The position numbers and the translations under genes were made by a program. The notes under the pieces were generated by a model. It ran no database searches and was not told the origin of the DNA. It was given only the letters and a program-made list of their open reading frames with translations. Below are positions 33,814 to 42,364 of a stretch of 64,000 bases of DNA, piece by piece (position 1 is the stretch's first letter; every line of letters begins with the position of its first letter). The DNA is from Leptofilum sp965223525 (GTDB lineage Bacteria; Chloroflexota; Anaerolineae; Promineifilales; Promineifilaceae): contig NZ_CBDCWX010000004.1 in the NCBI RefSeq assembly GCF_965223525.1, positions 1 through 64,000 on the forward strand. Direction: 5' to 3'.

Positions 33814-34995
33814 TTACCAAAATACATGCAGGGCTTTTGGCTTGCGGAAGATGAGGCCGCGCGGCTGGGCGTCGGCTTGGGCAGATTCATCCGATTTTAG
33901 CTGCAAATTGGGCAGGCGGGTGATGGTTTGGCTCAGTGCTAGCTCGGTTTCTAGCCGCGCCAGGTGTAGCCCCAGGCAGACGTGCGGCCCTTGGGCAAAG
34001 GCCACGTGGCTTTGCAGGTTGTTGCGGGTGGGATCAAATCGGTCTGGCTGGGGGAAGATGTCTGGGTCGCGGTTGGCCGCCAGCAGCGACACACGCACCA
34101 AATCCCCCGCCTTGATCTGCGCCGAACCAAGCGTGACGTCCGCGACGGCGTACCGGTCTACTACGGCCGCTGCTGGTTCCAGCCGGAGCGATTCTTCGAT
34201 AACGGCTGTCATCATCCCCAGCTCCTCACGCACCGTCTGCAACACAGTTGGATTGGTGAGCAAATGGAAAAAGGCGTTGGTAATCATCCCCTCAGTTGTT
34301 TCGATGCCACCAAATAGCAGAACGGCCGCATTAGAAATTATCTCGTCGTCACTAAGATTATTGGCAGCCCCACTGGCCTGGGCTAGCAAATTGGCCTCTG
34401 GGGGCTGCCGCAGTGAAGGCAGCAGGTGCTGACGCAGGGCGGCAAAAGCAGCTTTTCCTACTTCACTCACCGGTTCCCCCGCCGAAACGCGCGTGACCGC
34501 CTCAACAATCGTATCGTACCAACATAACACCTTCGCAATAGGCACGGCTTCCAGCCCCAGCGCGGTGATCATCGTTTGGACGGCAATGGGGCCAGCATAA
34601 TCGCGGCGCAGTTCGGCTTCTCCCTGAGGCGTCAGCTTGCTCAAGTGTTGCTCAATTTGTTGGCGAACGGGGTGGGTGAATCGGTTGTGGACGGTGGGTT
34701 TGCGAAACGGCCGTTCAAATGGCGTTCGGTGCTGCTGGTGAGCCGCGCCATCCAGCGACAACATGCTGCGTCCCACCACCTGCACCGTGGAAAAGCCGGG
34801 ATGATCCACCGTGAACCTTTTGGCATCCCGCATGATGGTTACGGCCGTATGCCAATCTGTTACCAGCCAAGCGTCAAGCACAGGCAGCCAAGCCACCGGC
34901 TCGCTCTGGCGCAGCTGGTGCAATAGCGCATATCGCTGGCTACCTGCCAGGTCGGCCAGCGTAATTTGTCTGCTAATTGGGGATTGTTTACTCAA
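33814..34995 (-). CDS. Cytochrome P450, second gene
   Basis: This is a bacterial class I P450 of about 390 residues. It has the I-helix FGGIETTEGM, the K-helix ESLR and the haem loop FAQGPHVCLGLHLARLE with the cysteine ligand. It differs from the first P450 and is of the CYP107-like soluble kind; substrate unknown. The frame is open to an ATG at 35052, which would overlap the Uma2 gene by 65 bp, so I prefer the TTG at 34995 that overlaps by 8 bp. Ferredoxin genes are not adjacent. It is convergent with the NicO gene 4 bp away. Confidence 0.88.
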   Translation of the reverse strand: MSKQSPISRQITLADLAGSQRYALLHQLRQSEPVAWLPVLDAWLVTDWHTAVTIMRDAKRFTVDHPGFSTVQVVGRSMLSLDGAAHQQHRTPFERPFRKPTVHNRFTHPVRQQIEQHLSKLTPQGEAELRRDYAGPIAVQTMITALGLEAVPIAKVLCWYDTIVEAVTRVSAGEPVSEVGKAAFAALRQHLLPSLRQPPEANLLAQASGAANNLSDDEIISNAAVLLFGGIETTEGMITNAFFHLLTNPTVLQTVREELGMMTAVIEESLRLEPAAAVVDRYAVADVTLGSAQIKAGDLVRVSLLAANRDPDIFPQPDRFDPTRNNLQSHVAFAQGPHVCLGLHLARLETELALSQTITRLPNLQLKSDESAQADAQPRGLIFRKPKALHVFW

Positions 34996-35536
34996 AAATT
35001 TCTTTAACCAACACAGAAAATCCGGGCAAAAGCGTGCCGCCCTCAAGCACATCGTCAGTGGTCAAAATGTGGATGTCGGTAAGGGAGCGATAAACCGTGA
35101 CCGTGCGCGTGCGAGGGTAAATGAGCCAAACAAGTTGCGTGCCAGCATTCAAATAATCAATCACCTTGCTCTCAACATCATCAACCGTCTCACTGGGAGA
35201 AATGACCTCCACTGCTAAATCTGGTGCGCCTTCAAAAAAGCCAGTTTCAGGTTGATGACTCAGCCGCTCTTGCTGAACAAAAGCAGCATCTGGTGCACGT
35301 ACCGTGTCTGGGTTTCGCGCCAAAATGAACCCGGTTTCAGCGGCGTACACATTACCGAGTTTGTTTTGCTTCACAAAGAGCCACAATTGACTGGAAATAT
35401 TTAAGGCAATGATGCCATGACTGTGTCCTGCTGGTGACATGCTAAAAAATTCTCCCTGGATTAGCTCACCACGGCTTTGGTCTGGGGGCAGTTTGGCCAG
35501 TTCTTCAATTGTCATCAATTTTTCCTGGGTTAACAT
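34988..35536 (-). CDS. Uma2 family (DUF820) putative endonuclease
   Basis: GGAGG lies six bases before the second of two adjacent ATGs. The protein of about 182 residues has the Uma2 pattern: LTIEELAKLP-like start, RGELIQGEFF, then the PD-(D/E)xK core with PDLAVEVISPSETVDDVESK and the YLNAGTQLVWLIYP strand. Such proteins are frequent in cyanobacteria and Chloroflexota, often in many copies, and their role is unclear. It is upstream of and overlaps the P450 gene by 8 bp. Confidence 0.9.
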   Translation of the reverse strand: MLTQEKLMTIEELAKLPPDQSRGELIQGEFFSMSPAGHSHGIIALNISSQLWLFVKQNKLGNVYAAETGFILARNPDTVRAPDAAFVQQERLSHQPETGFFEGAPDLAVEVISPSETVDDVESKVIDYLNAGTQLVWLIYPRTRTVTVYRSLTDIHILTTDDVLEGGTLLPGFSVLVKEIFE

Positions 35537-35614
35537 CATTTACCTCCACAACAGCGGCGAACATCGTGAGAAGATTGTAATCTTTGGGAGCAAGCTATGT
35601 CAAATGAGTCAAGA

Positions 35615-36088
35615 TTAGTGTGCGGCTGCAAATTCGGCGCGAATGGCTTCCATGCGTTGGCGATTAGCTCCCATGTCGCCATAGCCTAGCCGAGAAGCCG
35701 AGCGAAAATGGATGACGCTTGCGGCTTCGTCGAAATAGAATTCTACATCATCAATGAAGCGCCACAGGTTGGAACGCGCTTCGGCGTGGATGTAGGTGGG
35801 CGTTTGGCTGATGATGGTGAAGCTGTTATCTGCTTCTAAGATTGCCAGGATTTTTTGGTGGGCGGCCTCTCTGTCGCCAACAAATGATATTGGCTCAATG
35901 CCATGCAATTCGGTGGTAGCCTGGGTAGAAACACAGTTGGGGCTTTCGGGGCAGGGGGCAAGACGGCCGTTTACCACTCCTAAATTATCCGGCATCGGGC
36001 TATTTGGCTCCACCAACGTCCGCAAAATGAGAAAGGCGACGACGCTACAAGCAGCAAAAAAGACAACAATTTTGAGTAATCTAGACAT
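35615..36088 (-). CDS. DUF1499 family protein with N-terminal membrane anchor
   Basis: The 157-residue protein starts with a membrane helix (IVVFFAACSVVAFLIL), then the DUF1499 domain with LAPCPESPNCVSTQA near residue 42 and HFRSASRLGYGDMGANRQRM near the end. The family is found in many bacteria and plants with unknown function. The domain probably faces the outside of the membrane. It stands alone between two repeats or gaps. Confidence 0.88.
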   Translation of the reverse strand: MSRLLKIVVFFAACSVVAFLILRTLVEPNSPMPDNLGVVNGRLAPCPESPNCVSTQATTELHGIEPISFVGDREAAHQKILAILEADNSFTIISQTPTYIHAEARSNLWRFIDDVEFYFDEAASVIHFRSASRLGYGDMGANRQRMEAIRAEFAAAH

Positions 36089-36125
36089 ATTTAATAACTC
36101 TCCTAAAACCTCGGCTCAACCCTGG

Positions 36126-36158
36126 ATGTGACAGTCACTTCCGAAGTGACTGTCACAT
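36126..36158. repeat. REP-like palindrome, family B copy 4
   Basis: ATGTGACAGTCACTT, three bases and AAGTGACTGTCACAT form a perfect 15-bp stem between the MFS and DUF1499 genes. Confidence 0.85.
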
Positions 36159-36183
36159 GAACGCAAGGAGCTTTCAGGTTGGC

Positions 36184-37737
36184 TTAATCTCGTTTTAGCC
36201 AAAGTGCAACCAAAAAGGCTAACAGGGCGACGCCTGCTGAGATGAGGAATGTTTCTGTGAGGACAGAGACGGTGACTTCCGTCAGGCCATCCGCCAGGGC
36301 TTGCTGGTAGGCAGGGTCGTTCAGCGGCAGGTCGGGCAGCTCGATGAGCTTCCGCAAAATCTCGAAGCGATATAGCCCCCAGGCAGTGAGGCCAGACAGC
36401 CCTACGCTCATCCCCATGAGTCGCAAGACAATCACCAAGCTGCTGGCAACGCCGCGCTGGTGCTCTGGGGCGGCGTTGATGACGGCCGCTCCAATTGGCG
36501 CAATCACCAACCCAAAGCCAATCCCCAGCACCACCAGATGGGAGGCCATGTTGAGGTACGGCGTGTCTACCAGCCAAAGCCAACCCATCAAGCCCATGCC
36601 CGCCGCGCAAAACGCCAATCCCATGACGGTCACAGGTCGGTAGCTCCAGCGTTCAGTTAATTGGCCACCCACCCAGGCCATGACGGCCATTGCTCCCGTC
36701 ATGCCGCTGAGCAGATAGCCGCTGGTGAGAGCGGCCGTTTCCACATCAAACTCCAGCACATTCACCAGCAGCGGCACGTTCACCATGGCAATGATCAAGA
36801 CACCCCCAACTAGAAAGTTGATGAGGATGGCGGGGGAGAAGTTGCGGCGGCGGAAGAGGGTGAGGTCAATGAGGGGCGGCGGGAGTGAACGGGTGACAGT
36901 TTCTGAATGTGGCTGCTTTGCTTTTTTACCTAAATAATGTTGGATGGTGAGGAAGAGGGCGAAGGCGATGGCGGCGATGGTGTAGAGGAGAGTGGTGTTG
37001 GTGGCGGGTTCGTTGCTTTGTAGCTGGGCGAAGCCACCTGCGGCCTGCACGTCGCCGCTGTTGAGCAGGGCAATGTTGAGGCTGATGAGGGAGATGGTGA
37101 GAACGGCCGTACCCACCCAATCAATTCGTTCGCGCGTTTTTGGCTCTGGCAGGTCGCTCAAGGCCCACCAGGCGGCGGCAATGCCAAACAGGCTCAGGGG
37201 GATGTTTAGGTAAAATTGCCACTGCCAGCTCAAAAAGCGAATCAACAGGGCACCATAAAGTGGCCCCCACACCCAACCTGCCGTATCAATTGCGCCTAAC
37301 GCGCCCAGCGCGGAAGCTCGCTTTTCGCGCGGATACACGTCCCCAATGACCGCCATTGCTACGGGAACCATTGCCCCACCGCCCAAAGCCGTGAGCACCC
37401 GTCCCACAATGAAGCTGTTCAAGTCTGGAGCAAACGGCACCCAGATCGACCCCGCTAGAAAGAGCACCAGCGAGGCCACATACACATTTCGCCGTCCCCA
37501 AATATCGCTCAAACGGCCGATAAATGGCATCACCACCACGTAGGCAATCAGGTACGCATTCACAATCCAAGCGGCCTGATCTAGCCCATCCGGTAGCGGA
37601 ATCTCCAAATCGAAGATGATTTGGCGCAGCATGGTAGAGACCACGGTCAAATCGTCGGCAGCCACAAAGACGCCAAAGGCAACAACAAACAAAATGGTTC
37701 GGGGGGATGGGTTTCTGCGAATGGTGTTGGCTTGCAT
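36184..37737 (-). CDS. MFS drug-exporter (DHA2/EmrB–QacA type)
   Basis: About 517 residues from the ATG at 37737, which leaves 20 bp to the upstream gene; a longer frame would overlap it. Fourteen hydrophobic helices are visible. MFS motif A is GRLSDIWGRRNVY, and motif C-like GALGAIDTAGWVWGPLYGA marks a drug/H+ antiporter of the 14-helix class. It lies downstream of a P-loop protein gene. No regulator is adjacent. The exported compound is unknown. Confidence 0.9.
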   Translation of the reverse strand: MQANTIRRNPSPRTILFVVAFGVFVAADDLTVVSTMLRQIIFDLEIPLPDGLDQAAWIVNAYLIAYVVVMPFIGRLSDIWGRRNVYVASLVLFLAGSIWVPFAPDLNSFIVGRVLTALGGGAMVPVAMAVIGDVYPREKRASALGALGAIDTAGWVWGPLYGALLIRFLSWQWQFYLNIPLSLFGIAAAWWALSDLPEPKTRERIDWVGTAVLTISLISLNIALLNSGDVQAAGGFAQLQSNEPATNTTLLYTIAAIAFALFLTIQHYLGKKAKQPHSETVTRSLPPPLIDLTLFRRRNFSPAILINFLVGGVLIIAMVNVPLLVNVLEFDVETAALTSGYLLSGMTGAMAVMAWVGGQLTERWSYRPVTVMGLAFCAAGMGLMGWLWLVDTPYLNMASHLVVLGIGFGLVIAPIGAAVINAAPEHQRGVASSLVIVLRLMGMSVGLSGLTAWGLYRFEILRKLIELPDLPLNDPAYQQALADGLTEVTVSVLTETFLISAGVALLAFLVALWLKRD

Positions 37738-37757
37738 AAATTTGGATCGTTGTTTTG

Positions 37758-38333
37758 TCACGAGGTTTGTATGGTTTGAAGATAGGCCATTGCGTTGTCC
37801 AGGCAATTCTCGATGGGTTGATTGGTGTCGAGGATGAGATAGTTATTTTGCGGCCGTTTCATATTTGCTATCCAATTTTGGAACAATGCTTCGCCAGCGT
37901 GCTGCTTGCCGTTGCCGTCGGTGATAGTTTGGAAAACGGCCGTTACCTGGCTGGGTAAAGGTGTGCGATTGCATAAACGGCCGTCTAGAACCGCCAAATC
38001 ACCCACCACGCATTCGATGTACCCATAAGCCGCCCCTGCATGTTTAGCCATCTGCTGGCCATTTTTTAGCAGTTCCTCATAGAAACAAGGGCTGTCAAAA
38101 ATGACGCTGTGACCCTGTTGCAGCAAATCATTAGCTAAAGAAGCCAAGACCGAATAGGATGCTTTGCCTGCCAGCAATGGATCAACATTTGCCTGTAGCA
38201 AGGCAGTTTTGGTGATATCGTGGTCAATGATTATCGCCCCAATTTCGGGAGCAATGACTCTGGCAAGGGTGGTTTTCCCAGATCCTGGCGCGCCTGACAT
38301 TTGGATGAATAATTGTGTCGTTGTGTCTGGCAT
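37758..38333 (-). CDS. AAA_33-type P-loop kinase-like protein
   Basis: The 191-residue protein has P-loop SGAPGSGKTTLA at residue 12-23, a DHD after strand 2 and an IFDSPCF at Walker B position. The layout matches small zeta-toxin/gluconate-kinase-like proteins that phosphorylate sugars, antibiotics or nucleosides. It starts directly after the stop of the 92-aa gene, so these two are coupled. The substrate is unknown. It contains two ACGGCCGT octamers within 60 bp. Confidence 0.8.
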   Translation of the reverse strand: MPDTTTQLFIQMSGAPGSGKTTLARVIAPEIGAIIIDHDITKTALLQANVDPLLAGKASYSVLASLANDLLQQGHSVIFDSPCFYEELLKNGQQMAKHAGAAYGYIECVVGDLAVLDGRLCNRTPLPSQVTAVFQTITDGNGKQHAGEALFQNWIANMKRPQNNYLILDTNQPIENCLDNAMAYLQTIQTS

Positions 38334-38612
38334 CTAGAGAAAAAAATCCTTTAACGCAGCAGAAATATCGCTGATGATGATGTGCCAGGGCGTGTCTAGG
38401 TCACGCTGCACAGTGAGGTCGCCATCTTCAATTTGTAGATACGTAATGCCCTCGATGACGGCCAACGCTTGAGCCACAGGGGAACCTTCTTCCAACTCGT
38501 TGTTGGAATGATATTGCTCAACCTCGCCCTCGTTGAGGCGTAAGTTCGTGTAGACAGTGAGGGTGCTGTCATCATCGCTGATTTCGGTTTCAATCTCAAT
38601 ATACTCAGACAT
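38334..38612 (-). CDS. Hypothetical acidic protein, 92 aa
   Basis: I do not recognise this small acidic protein. It begins MSEYIEIETEISDDDSTLTV, is rich in Asp/Glu and predicted beta strands, and ends in a hydrophobic helix (HIIISDISAALKDFFL). It abuts the P-loop gene (no bases between stop and start), so both are one operon. A role as its partner is possible. Confidence 0.65.
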   Translation of the reverse strand: MSEYIEIETEISDDDSTLTVYTNLRLNEGEVEQYHSNNELEEGSPVAQALAVIEGITYLQIEDGDLTVQRDLDTPWHIIISDISAALKDFFL

Positions 38613-38671
38613 GATTTGGATTATAACAATGATGACCGTGATGGGCAGATGTTTGGCTGGTAAAGTATAAT

Positions 38672-38716
38672 TCGGTAATCCGTAGACCGATTACTGATTA
38701 CGGATAACCGTTTACG
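38672..38716. repeat. Intergenic palindrome, family A copy 3
   Basis: CGGTAATCCGTAGACCGATT and ACTGATTACGGATAACCG form nested inverted repeats in front of the YtxH gene. Confidence 0.75.
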
Positions 38717-38734
38717 GAACAAAAGGAGCTTGGG

Positions 38735-38950
38735 ATGAACAAGGTATTTAGCTTTATGGCGGGGGCAATTTGTGGGGCGCTGGTTGGTGGGGTGACGGCA
38801 CTGCTGCTGACCCCTTCTTCTGGTAATGATTTGCGTGAACAGGCGGTTGCCCGTTGGGAAGCTGCCAGGCAACAGGCGGAAGAAGCACGGGCGCAAACTC
38901 GCCAACAGTTGGAAACGGAATTTGAGCAGATGAAGACCGGGGTTCAGTAA
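38735..38950 (+). CDS. YtxH-like small membrane protein
   Basis: AAAGGAG lies six bases before the ATG. The 71-residue protein has one Gly/Ala-rich membrane helix (FMAGAICGALVGGVTALLL), then TPSSGNDLREQ and a charged helical tail. This is the YtxH/gas-vesicle-protein-like pattern, associated with general stress. The last codons CAG-TAA lie at the edge of a family A repeat. Confidence 0.85.
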   Translation: MNKVFSFMAGAICGALVGGVTALLLTPSSGNDLREQAVARWEAARQQAEEARAQTRQQLETEFEQMKTGVQ

Positions 38951-39006
38951 TCAGTTATCGGTAAACGGTATGACGGATTACTGATAACTGATAACGGAGG
39001 GAGTGG

Positions 39007-39402
39007 CTAATTCTGTAGGCATACGAACTCAATCACATGTTTCTTGTCAAACGGCCGCATCCGATTGTGCAACTGACGTCGGTTCCAGGCATGAGCAAAC
39101 GCTTTCACATGACGATTTAACCAAACCAAGCTGCGTGAGAAGCAACGGCTCTTTCTGACTAGTCGAGTGAGATAGTGTCGCAGTTCCGCATTGCCTCCTT
39201 CAACTGAGTACGTTTCGCTCTTATCTCTTAGCGATAAATGGTAGCCGCGACGATAAATCAAACTGTCGTACAGAGGGAACTTGTCACTGTAATACTGCTC
39301 GGCAGGCGCCTCATCAATCATTTTTTGTGCCACTGCCTGCGTGCGTTGCAAAACGGGCTCAATCCCTAGAAAACAGCGGGTTTGCCGGTCTACAACGGTC
39401 AT
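39007..39402 (-). CDS. IS1-family transposase, second frame (InsB-like)
   Basis: The 131-residue frame holds the catalytic DDE part: the first Asp lies in MTVVDRQTRCFLG, the second in YYSDKFPLYD and the Glu in TYSVEGGNAELRHYL. It is made as the C-terminal half of the frameshift fusion with the first frame, not from its own start. The WLNRHVKAFAHAWNRRQL segment near the end is typical of IS1-like elements. Confidence 0.92.
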   Translation of the reverse strand: MTVVDRQTRCFLGIEPVLQRTQAVAQKMIDEAPAEQYYSDKFPLYDSLIYRRGYHLSLRDKSETYSVEGGNAELRHYLTRLVRKSRCFSRSLVWLNRHVKAFAHAWNRRQLHNRMRPFDKKHVIEFVCLQN

Positions 39403-39758
39403 GATGTAGATTTCGTTTTTTTCTCACCGATAAAGGTGAAGAGCTCATCCTGTTCAGCTACTTCCACTGGTTCATTAGGGCCGGGCAAGGTTGATGGCAA
39501 CTTATCAGCGTATGCTTTAAGCCAATTAGCGACCGACTGTGGCGCAACACCTAGATGTCGTGCTGCCTGACGTTGGCTATTGCCATCCAAGACCAAGCGA
39601 ATGGCTTGTTGGCGGATGGCAATTGGATGGCCATTTGGCTGAGGCTGGGGTACATATTTACGATTGCAGGCTTTGCATTTGAATACTTGGCTACCAGCCA
39701 CAGTTTTGCCATTTCTAACTTGAGAATCTGTTCGGTGACAGTGCGGACATTGGTTCAT
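39399..39758 (-). CDS. IS1-family transposase, first frame (InsA-like)
   Basis: The 119-residue frame has a zinc finger at its start (CPHCHRTDSQVRNGKTV then CKAC) and a helix-turn-helix (RQAARHLGVAPQSVANWLKA). It binds the element ends and by itself acts as a repressor in known IS1 elements. Near its end at A AAA AAC a -1 shift joins it to the second frame, giving GEKKNEIYIMTVVD, the expected fused sequence. Confidence 0.93.
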   Translation of the reverse strand: MNQCPHCHRTDSQVRNGKTVAGSQVFKCKACNRKYVPQPQPNGHPIAIRQQAIRLVLDGNSQRQAARHLGVAPQSVANWLKAYADKLPSTLPGPNEPVEVAEQDELFTFIGEKKTKSTS

Positions 39759-39811
39759 GTGCCTTTTATACCATGCCTTTGTGTTTAGTCACTCCCATAA
39801 CGGATAACCGT

Positions 39812-41992
39812 TTACTGTTCAATAGAGAGCCAGTAGGTTGCTGTTTCGCTAGTGAAGGTGGTTTGGGGCATGATGACCAAAACGCCGCCAGATTTGCCTA
39901 TTGGCAATGTCCACTGTCCTTGATTTTGTGGGTTTAGGTCGAGGGCGGTGACGACGGGGTTGGGGCCTTCTTCGATCAGCAAAACGCTCCACTTTTGGGG
40001 GATTTGCCAGCCAATTTGTATGAAGCCATCGGCTTGCCAGCCGTCTGGTTCTGCTTCTACATTGGATTCATAGCCCAGTTCAGGAATGGCAATGTCATCA
40101 ATGGCGAAGCCACGTTCGGTGATGCCGCCGTCGGTGAGCACCTCAAAGCGTATTTGGATGGTTTGCCCAACGTAGCTGTTGAGGCTAACGCTTTGCTTGA
40201 GCCAGCCGTCTACGGCGTCATCTCGGTCGGCGGAACGGCCGTTGTAAGCGGGGCCAAATTCGCCACTGGTGTAATGCGTCGGCAGCAAAATATCCCACGT
40301 TTGTCCGCCATCTACCGAAGCGGAAACGTAGGCGTAGTCATAATCTTCTTCCAGTTCGTACCAGACGGCGTACCTGAGGGTTGCTTGCTCTACCCCGGTT
40401 AGATCAAAGGTGGCGGTGAGCTGGGCATCCATGTCATCAACACCGGGCGCATACCACATTTGTTCACCGCTGCGGGGTGGTGCGCCAATAAGATCAACGG
40501 CCGTATCTCCGGCAAAGGTAATCGTCGTGTCTCCGCGTAAATCACTCAGGTCAATGTAATGAACGCCAAACTGTGCCATCTCTTCCAACCGATCCAATGT
40601 GGGTTCGTCTTGGTCCAGCTTGGCGGCGATGTATGGTTGGCGCAGATTGAGGGATTGGTAATAGTACGGCCGTTCCGCATTTTCGTCATCCAGGTAGTTG
40701 GCGGCCGCCCAGCGAGCCATAAATTCTTCTAGCGAGACATCTGGCAGATAGCCTTGCAGCACCGCCCAAACGCTGGCCATGCCGTTGGCAGGGTGTCGGG
40801 CTAGCTCCTGAATGGCGGCATCCCCCAACTGTTCCCACAAATAAACCGAAAACAGATACGCGCCTGCGTAATGAGCATACACCGTATCATCTTCATAATT
40901 CCAGGTGTTGAGCTGAATTTCCGGCTGTTCCAAATAATCAATGCTCGGTGCTGTGTCGTCGTAGCCCAGGTAAATTTCTGCTAGTTGAGACAGACCCTCG
41001 TTTAGCCAGACCGTTTCGCTGGAATCTACGTACCATTGGATGAGATGCTGCACTTCATGAACCAGCGTGCCGTAATACAGGTCGCTTCCCAGCGTCAGCT
41101 CGCCCATGTTCATGTAAACAAGCTCTTGCTCATTTGAGAAGCGGTATAGCGAACGTGGGAATTGGTCTTCGCTGTTGAAGCGGCCTAGCTCATCGCTGGA
41201 GCCATTTTGGGCATGTAAGATGGAGAAATGAGGGTCGCCGTCTATGCCCGGTGTCCACACTTCGCCAAAAAGATAGACGAGCTGTGGATAATATTCATTT
41301 TCGAGTCGGTTTGCGGCCGTTTCCAGCTCACTTTGATCTAATTCTAGTCCTTCTTCTACCCAAAAATAGACATGCTCTGTGGCTACGGCCAGCCGGGCTT
41401 CGATGCGGTCTGAATCGTTGTAGAATTCTTCAACGTCTCCCACAGCGTGTGACGTGGTAGAGAAGGTACGCGCGCCCAGGTTTTCGCCGCCCAAGCGAAC
41501 GGCCGTTTCAAAATAATCATGGGAAGGGTAGTTGGTGCTGTACAGCAAGGTGAGGTCACTTTCGGCGCGGGCGGGCACAGGGCGTTGGTCAATTTCTGTG
41601 GGGATGTCGGCGGTGATGGGTTGGGGAACGGCCGTGTTTTCGGCAGAAGGGGTAGCTGTGGGAGCGACTGAGTTTTCTGGTGTGGGGCTAGGTAGCTCGG
41701 CGACGGCGGCCGTGGGCGTAATCTCACCCTCGCGTCCGCTATCGGAATTTCGAGTGGGTTCTGGCTCTTCTTCGTCAGCTTCATTGTCTCGCCCTTCTGG
41801 CGTGGCAGTTCCAAATTCAGACAAAATCTCGTCGCTATAGGTGATCCAGAGATAATACCCACCGCCAAGCGTTAGGCAGCCCAGGCACAAAAAGATAAGC
41901 AGGCACCCCCCCAGCACGTACCAAAGCTGGCGGTTGTTGTTAGGTTCAGGTGTAGCAGAAGGTGTGTAGGGTTGGTAATCGTAATCGTTCAT
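39812..41992 (-). CDS. Membrane-anchored extracellular metallopeptidase-like protein, 726 aa
   Basis: A membrane helix at about residues 25-50 (YVLGGCLLIFLCLGCLTLGG) follows a short cytoplasmic start. A Glu/Pro/Thr-rich linker spans 65-130. The peptidase domain has HEVQH near residue 308 and NEGLSQLAE about 20 residues later, a gluzincin-type zinc site. The C-terminal 220 residues are beta-rich and resemble the immune-inhibitor-A/MAM-like lectin domains (YEYAYVSASVDGG-like text). It probably degrades or binds proteins outside the cell. Its final CAG-TAA lies in the family A repeat that IS1 entered. Confidence 0.82.
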   Translation of the reverse strand: MNDYDYQPYTPSATPEPNNNRQLWYVLGGCLLIFLCLGCLTLGGGYYLWITYSDEILSEFGTATPEGRDNEADEEEPEPTRNSDSGREGEITPTAAVAELPSPTPENSVAPTATPSAENTAVPQPITADIPTEIDQRPVPARAESDLTLLYSTNYPSHDYFETAVRLGGENLGARTFSTTSHAVGDVEEFYNDSDRIEARLAVATEHVYFWVEEGLELDQSELETAANRLENEYYPQLVYLFGEVWTPGIDGDPHFSILHAQNGSSDELGRFNSEDQFPRSLYRFSNEQELVYMNMGELTLGSDLYYGTLVHEVQHLIQWYVDSSETVWLNEGLSQLAEIYLGYDDTAPSIDYLEQPEIQLNTWNYEDDTVYAHYAGAYLFSVYLWEQLGDAAIQELARHPANGMASVWAVLQGYLPDVSLEEFMARWAAANYLDDENAERPYYYQSLNLRQPYIAAKLDQDEPTLDRLEEMAQFGVHYIDLSDLRGDTTITFAGDTAVDLIGAPPRSGEQMWYAPGVDDMDAQLTATFDLTGVEQATLRYAVWYELEEDYDYAYVSASVDGGQTWDILLPTHYTSGEFGPAYNGRSADRDDAVDGWLKQSVSLNSYVGQTIQIRFEVLTDGGITERGFAIDDIAIPELGYESNVEAEPDGWQADGFIQIGWQIPQKWSVLLIEEGPNPVVTALDLNPQNQGQWTLPIGKSGGVLVIMPQTTFTSETATYWLSIEQ

Positions 41993-42364
41993 TTATTAAA
42001 AAAGTGGCTGTTGGTTTGTTTGTAGGATAGCGGTCTAAATCATAATGTCCATAGGAAAAAACCACTCTCCTTGTGGATTCTCATTTTTAGATGTGACAGT
42101 TACTTCCAAAGTGACTGTCATATGAACATACTTTTTGTGGTTTTTGCCTATACGCTTTTGACTCCAAAAGAGTGCAAATTTACACATTTTGCCAGTTTAG
42201 AGGGCTGTGAGCCGTATCGTCTAGCAACTAGTTTACAGTAGGCAGCTTTGGTTTAGGATGGATAATCGGGGGGTGCTGGCTCTGGAATTCTAACGCAACG
42301 GAACCAGCTTACCTGGGTTTTGTACTGTGGAAGAGCAGCAGTTTGCTTTGCCCTGAGGAATGAT
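41993..42364. other. Divergent intergenic region with a REP copy
   Basis: The region lies between the peptidase gene (minus) and fabH (plus). It holds the family B copy at 42091-42122. I see no gene, RNA or confident promoter pair in the remainder. Confidence 0.4.
42091..42122. repeat. REP-like palindrome, family B copy 5 (diverged)
   Basis: ATGTGACAGTTACTTCC and AAAGTGACTGTCATAT pair with two mismatches. Confidence 0.75.

Larger units (their letters stand above)
38999..39796 (-). mobile_element. IS1-family insertion sequence, 798 bp
   Basis: The ends are inverted repeats GGGAGTGGCTAA (38999) and GGGAGTGACTAA (complement of 39785-39796). The 8-bp target duplication ATAACGGA flanks both. Two overlapping transposase frames and a slippery A AAA AAC (39421-39415) fit IS1-type programmed -1 frameshifting. 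The element looks intact. Confidence 0.93.
38945..39817. repeat. Intergenic palindrome, family A copy 4, split by IS1
   Basis: The left part is 38945-38998 (CAGTAATCAGTTATCGGT ... TAACTGATAACGGA) and the right part 39797-39817 (ATAACGGATAACCGTTTACTG). ATAACGGA is present on both sides as the target duplication. The right edge provides CAG-TAA of the peptidase gene. Confidence 0.85.

Noticed and set aside
36926..37124. Proline/serine-rich open frames opposite the MFS gene
   Set aside because: They are shadow frames of a Gly/Ala-rich membrane protein gene and show low-complexity translation.
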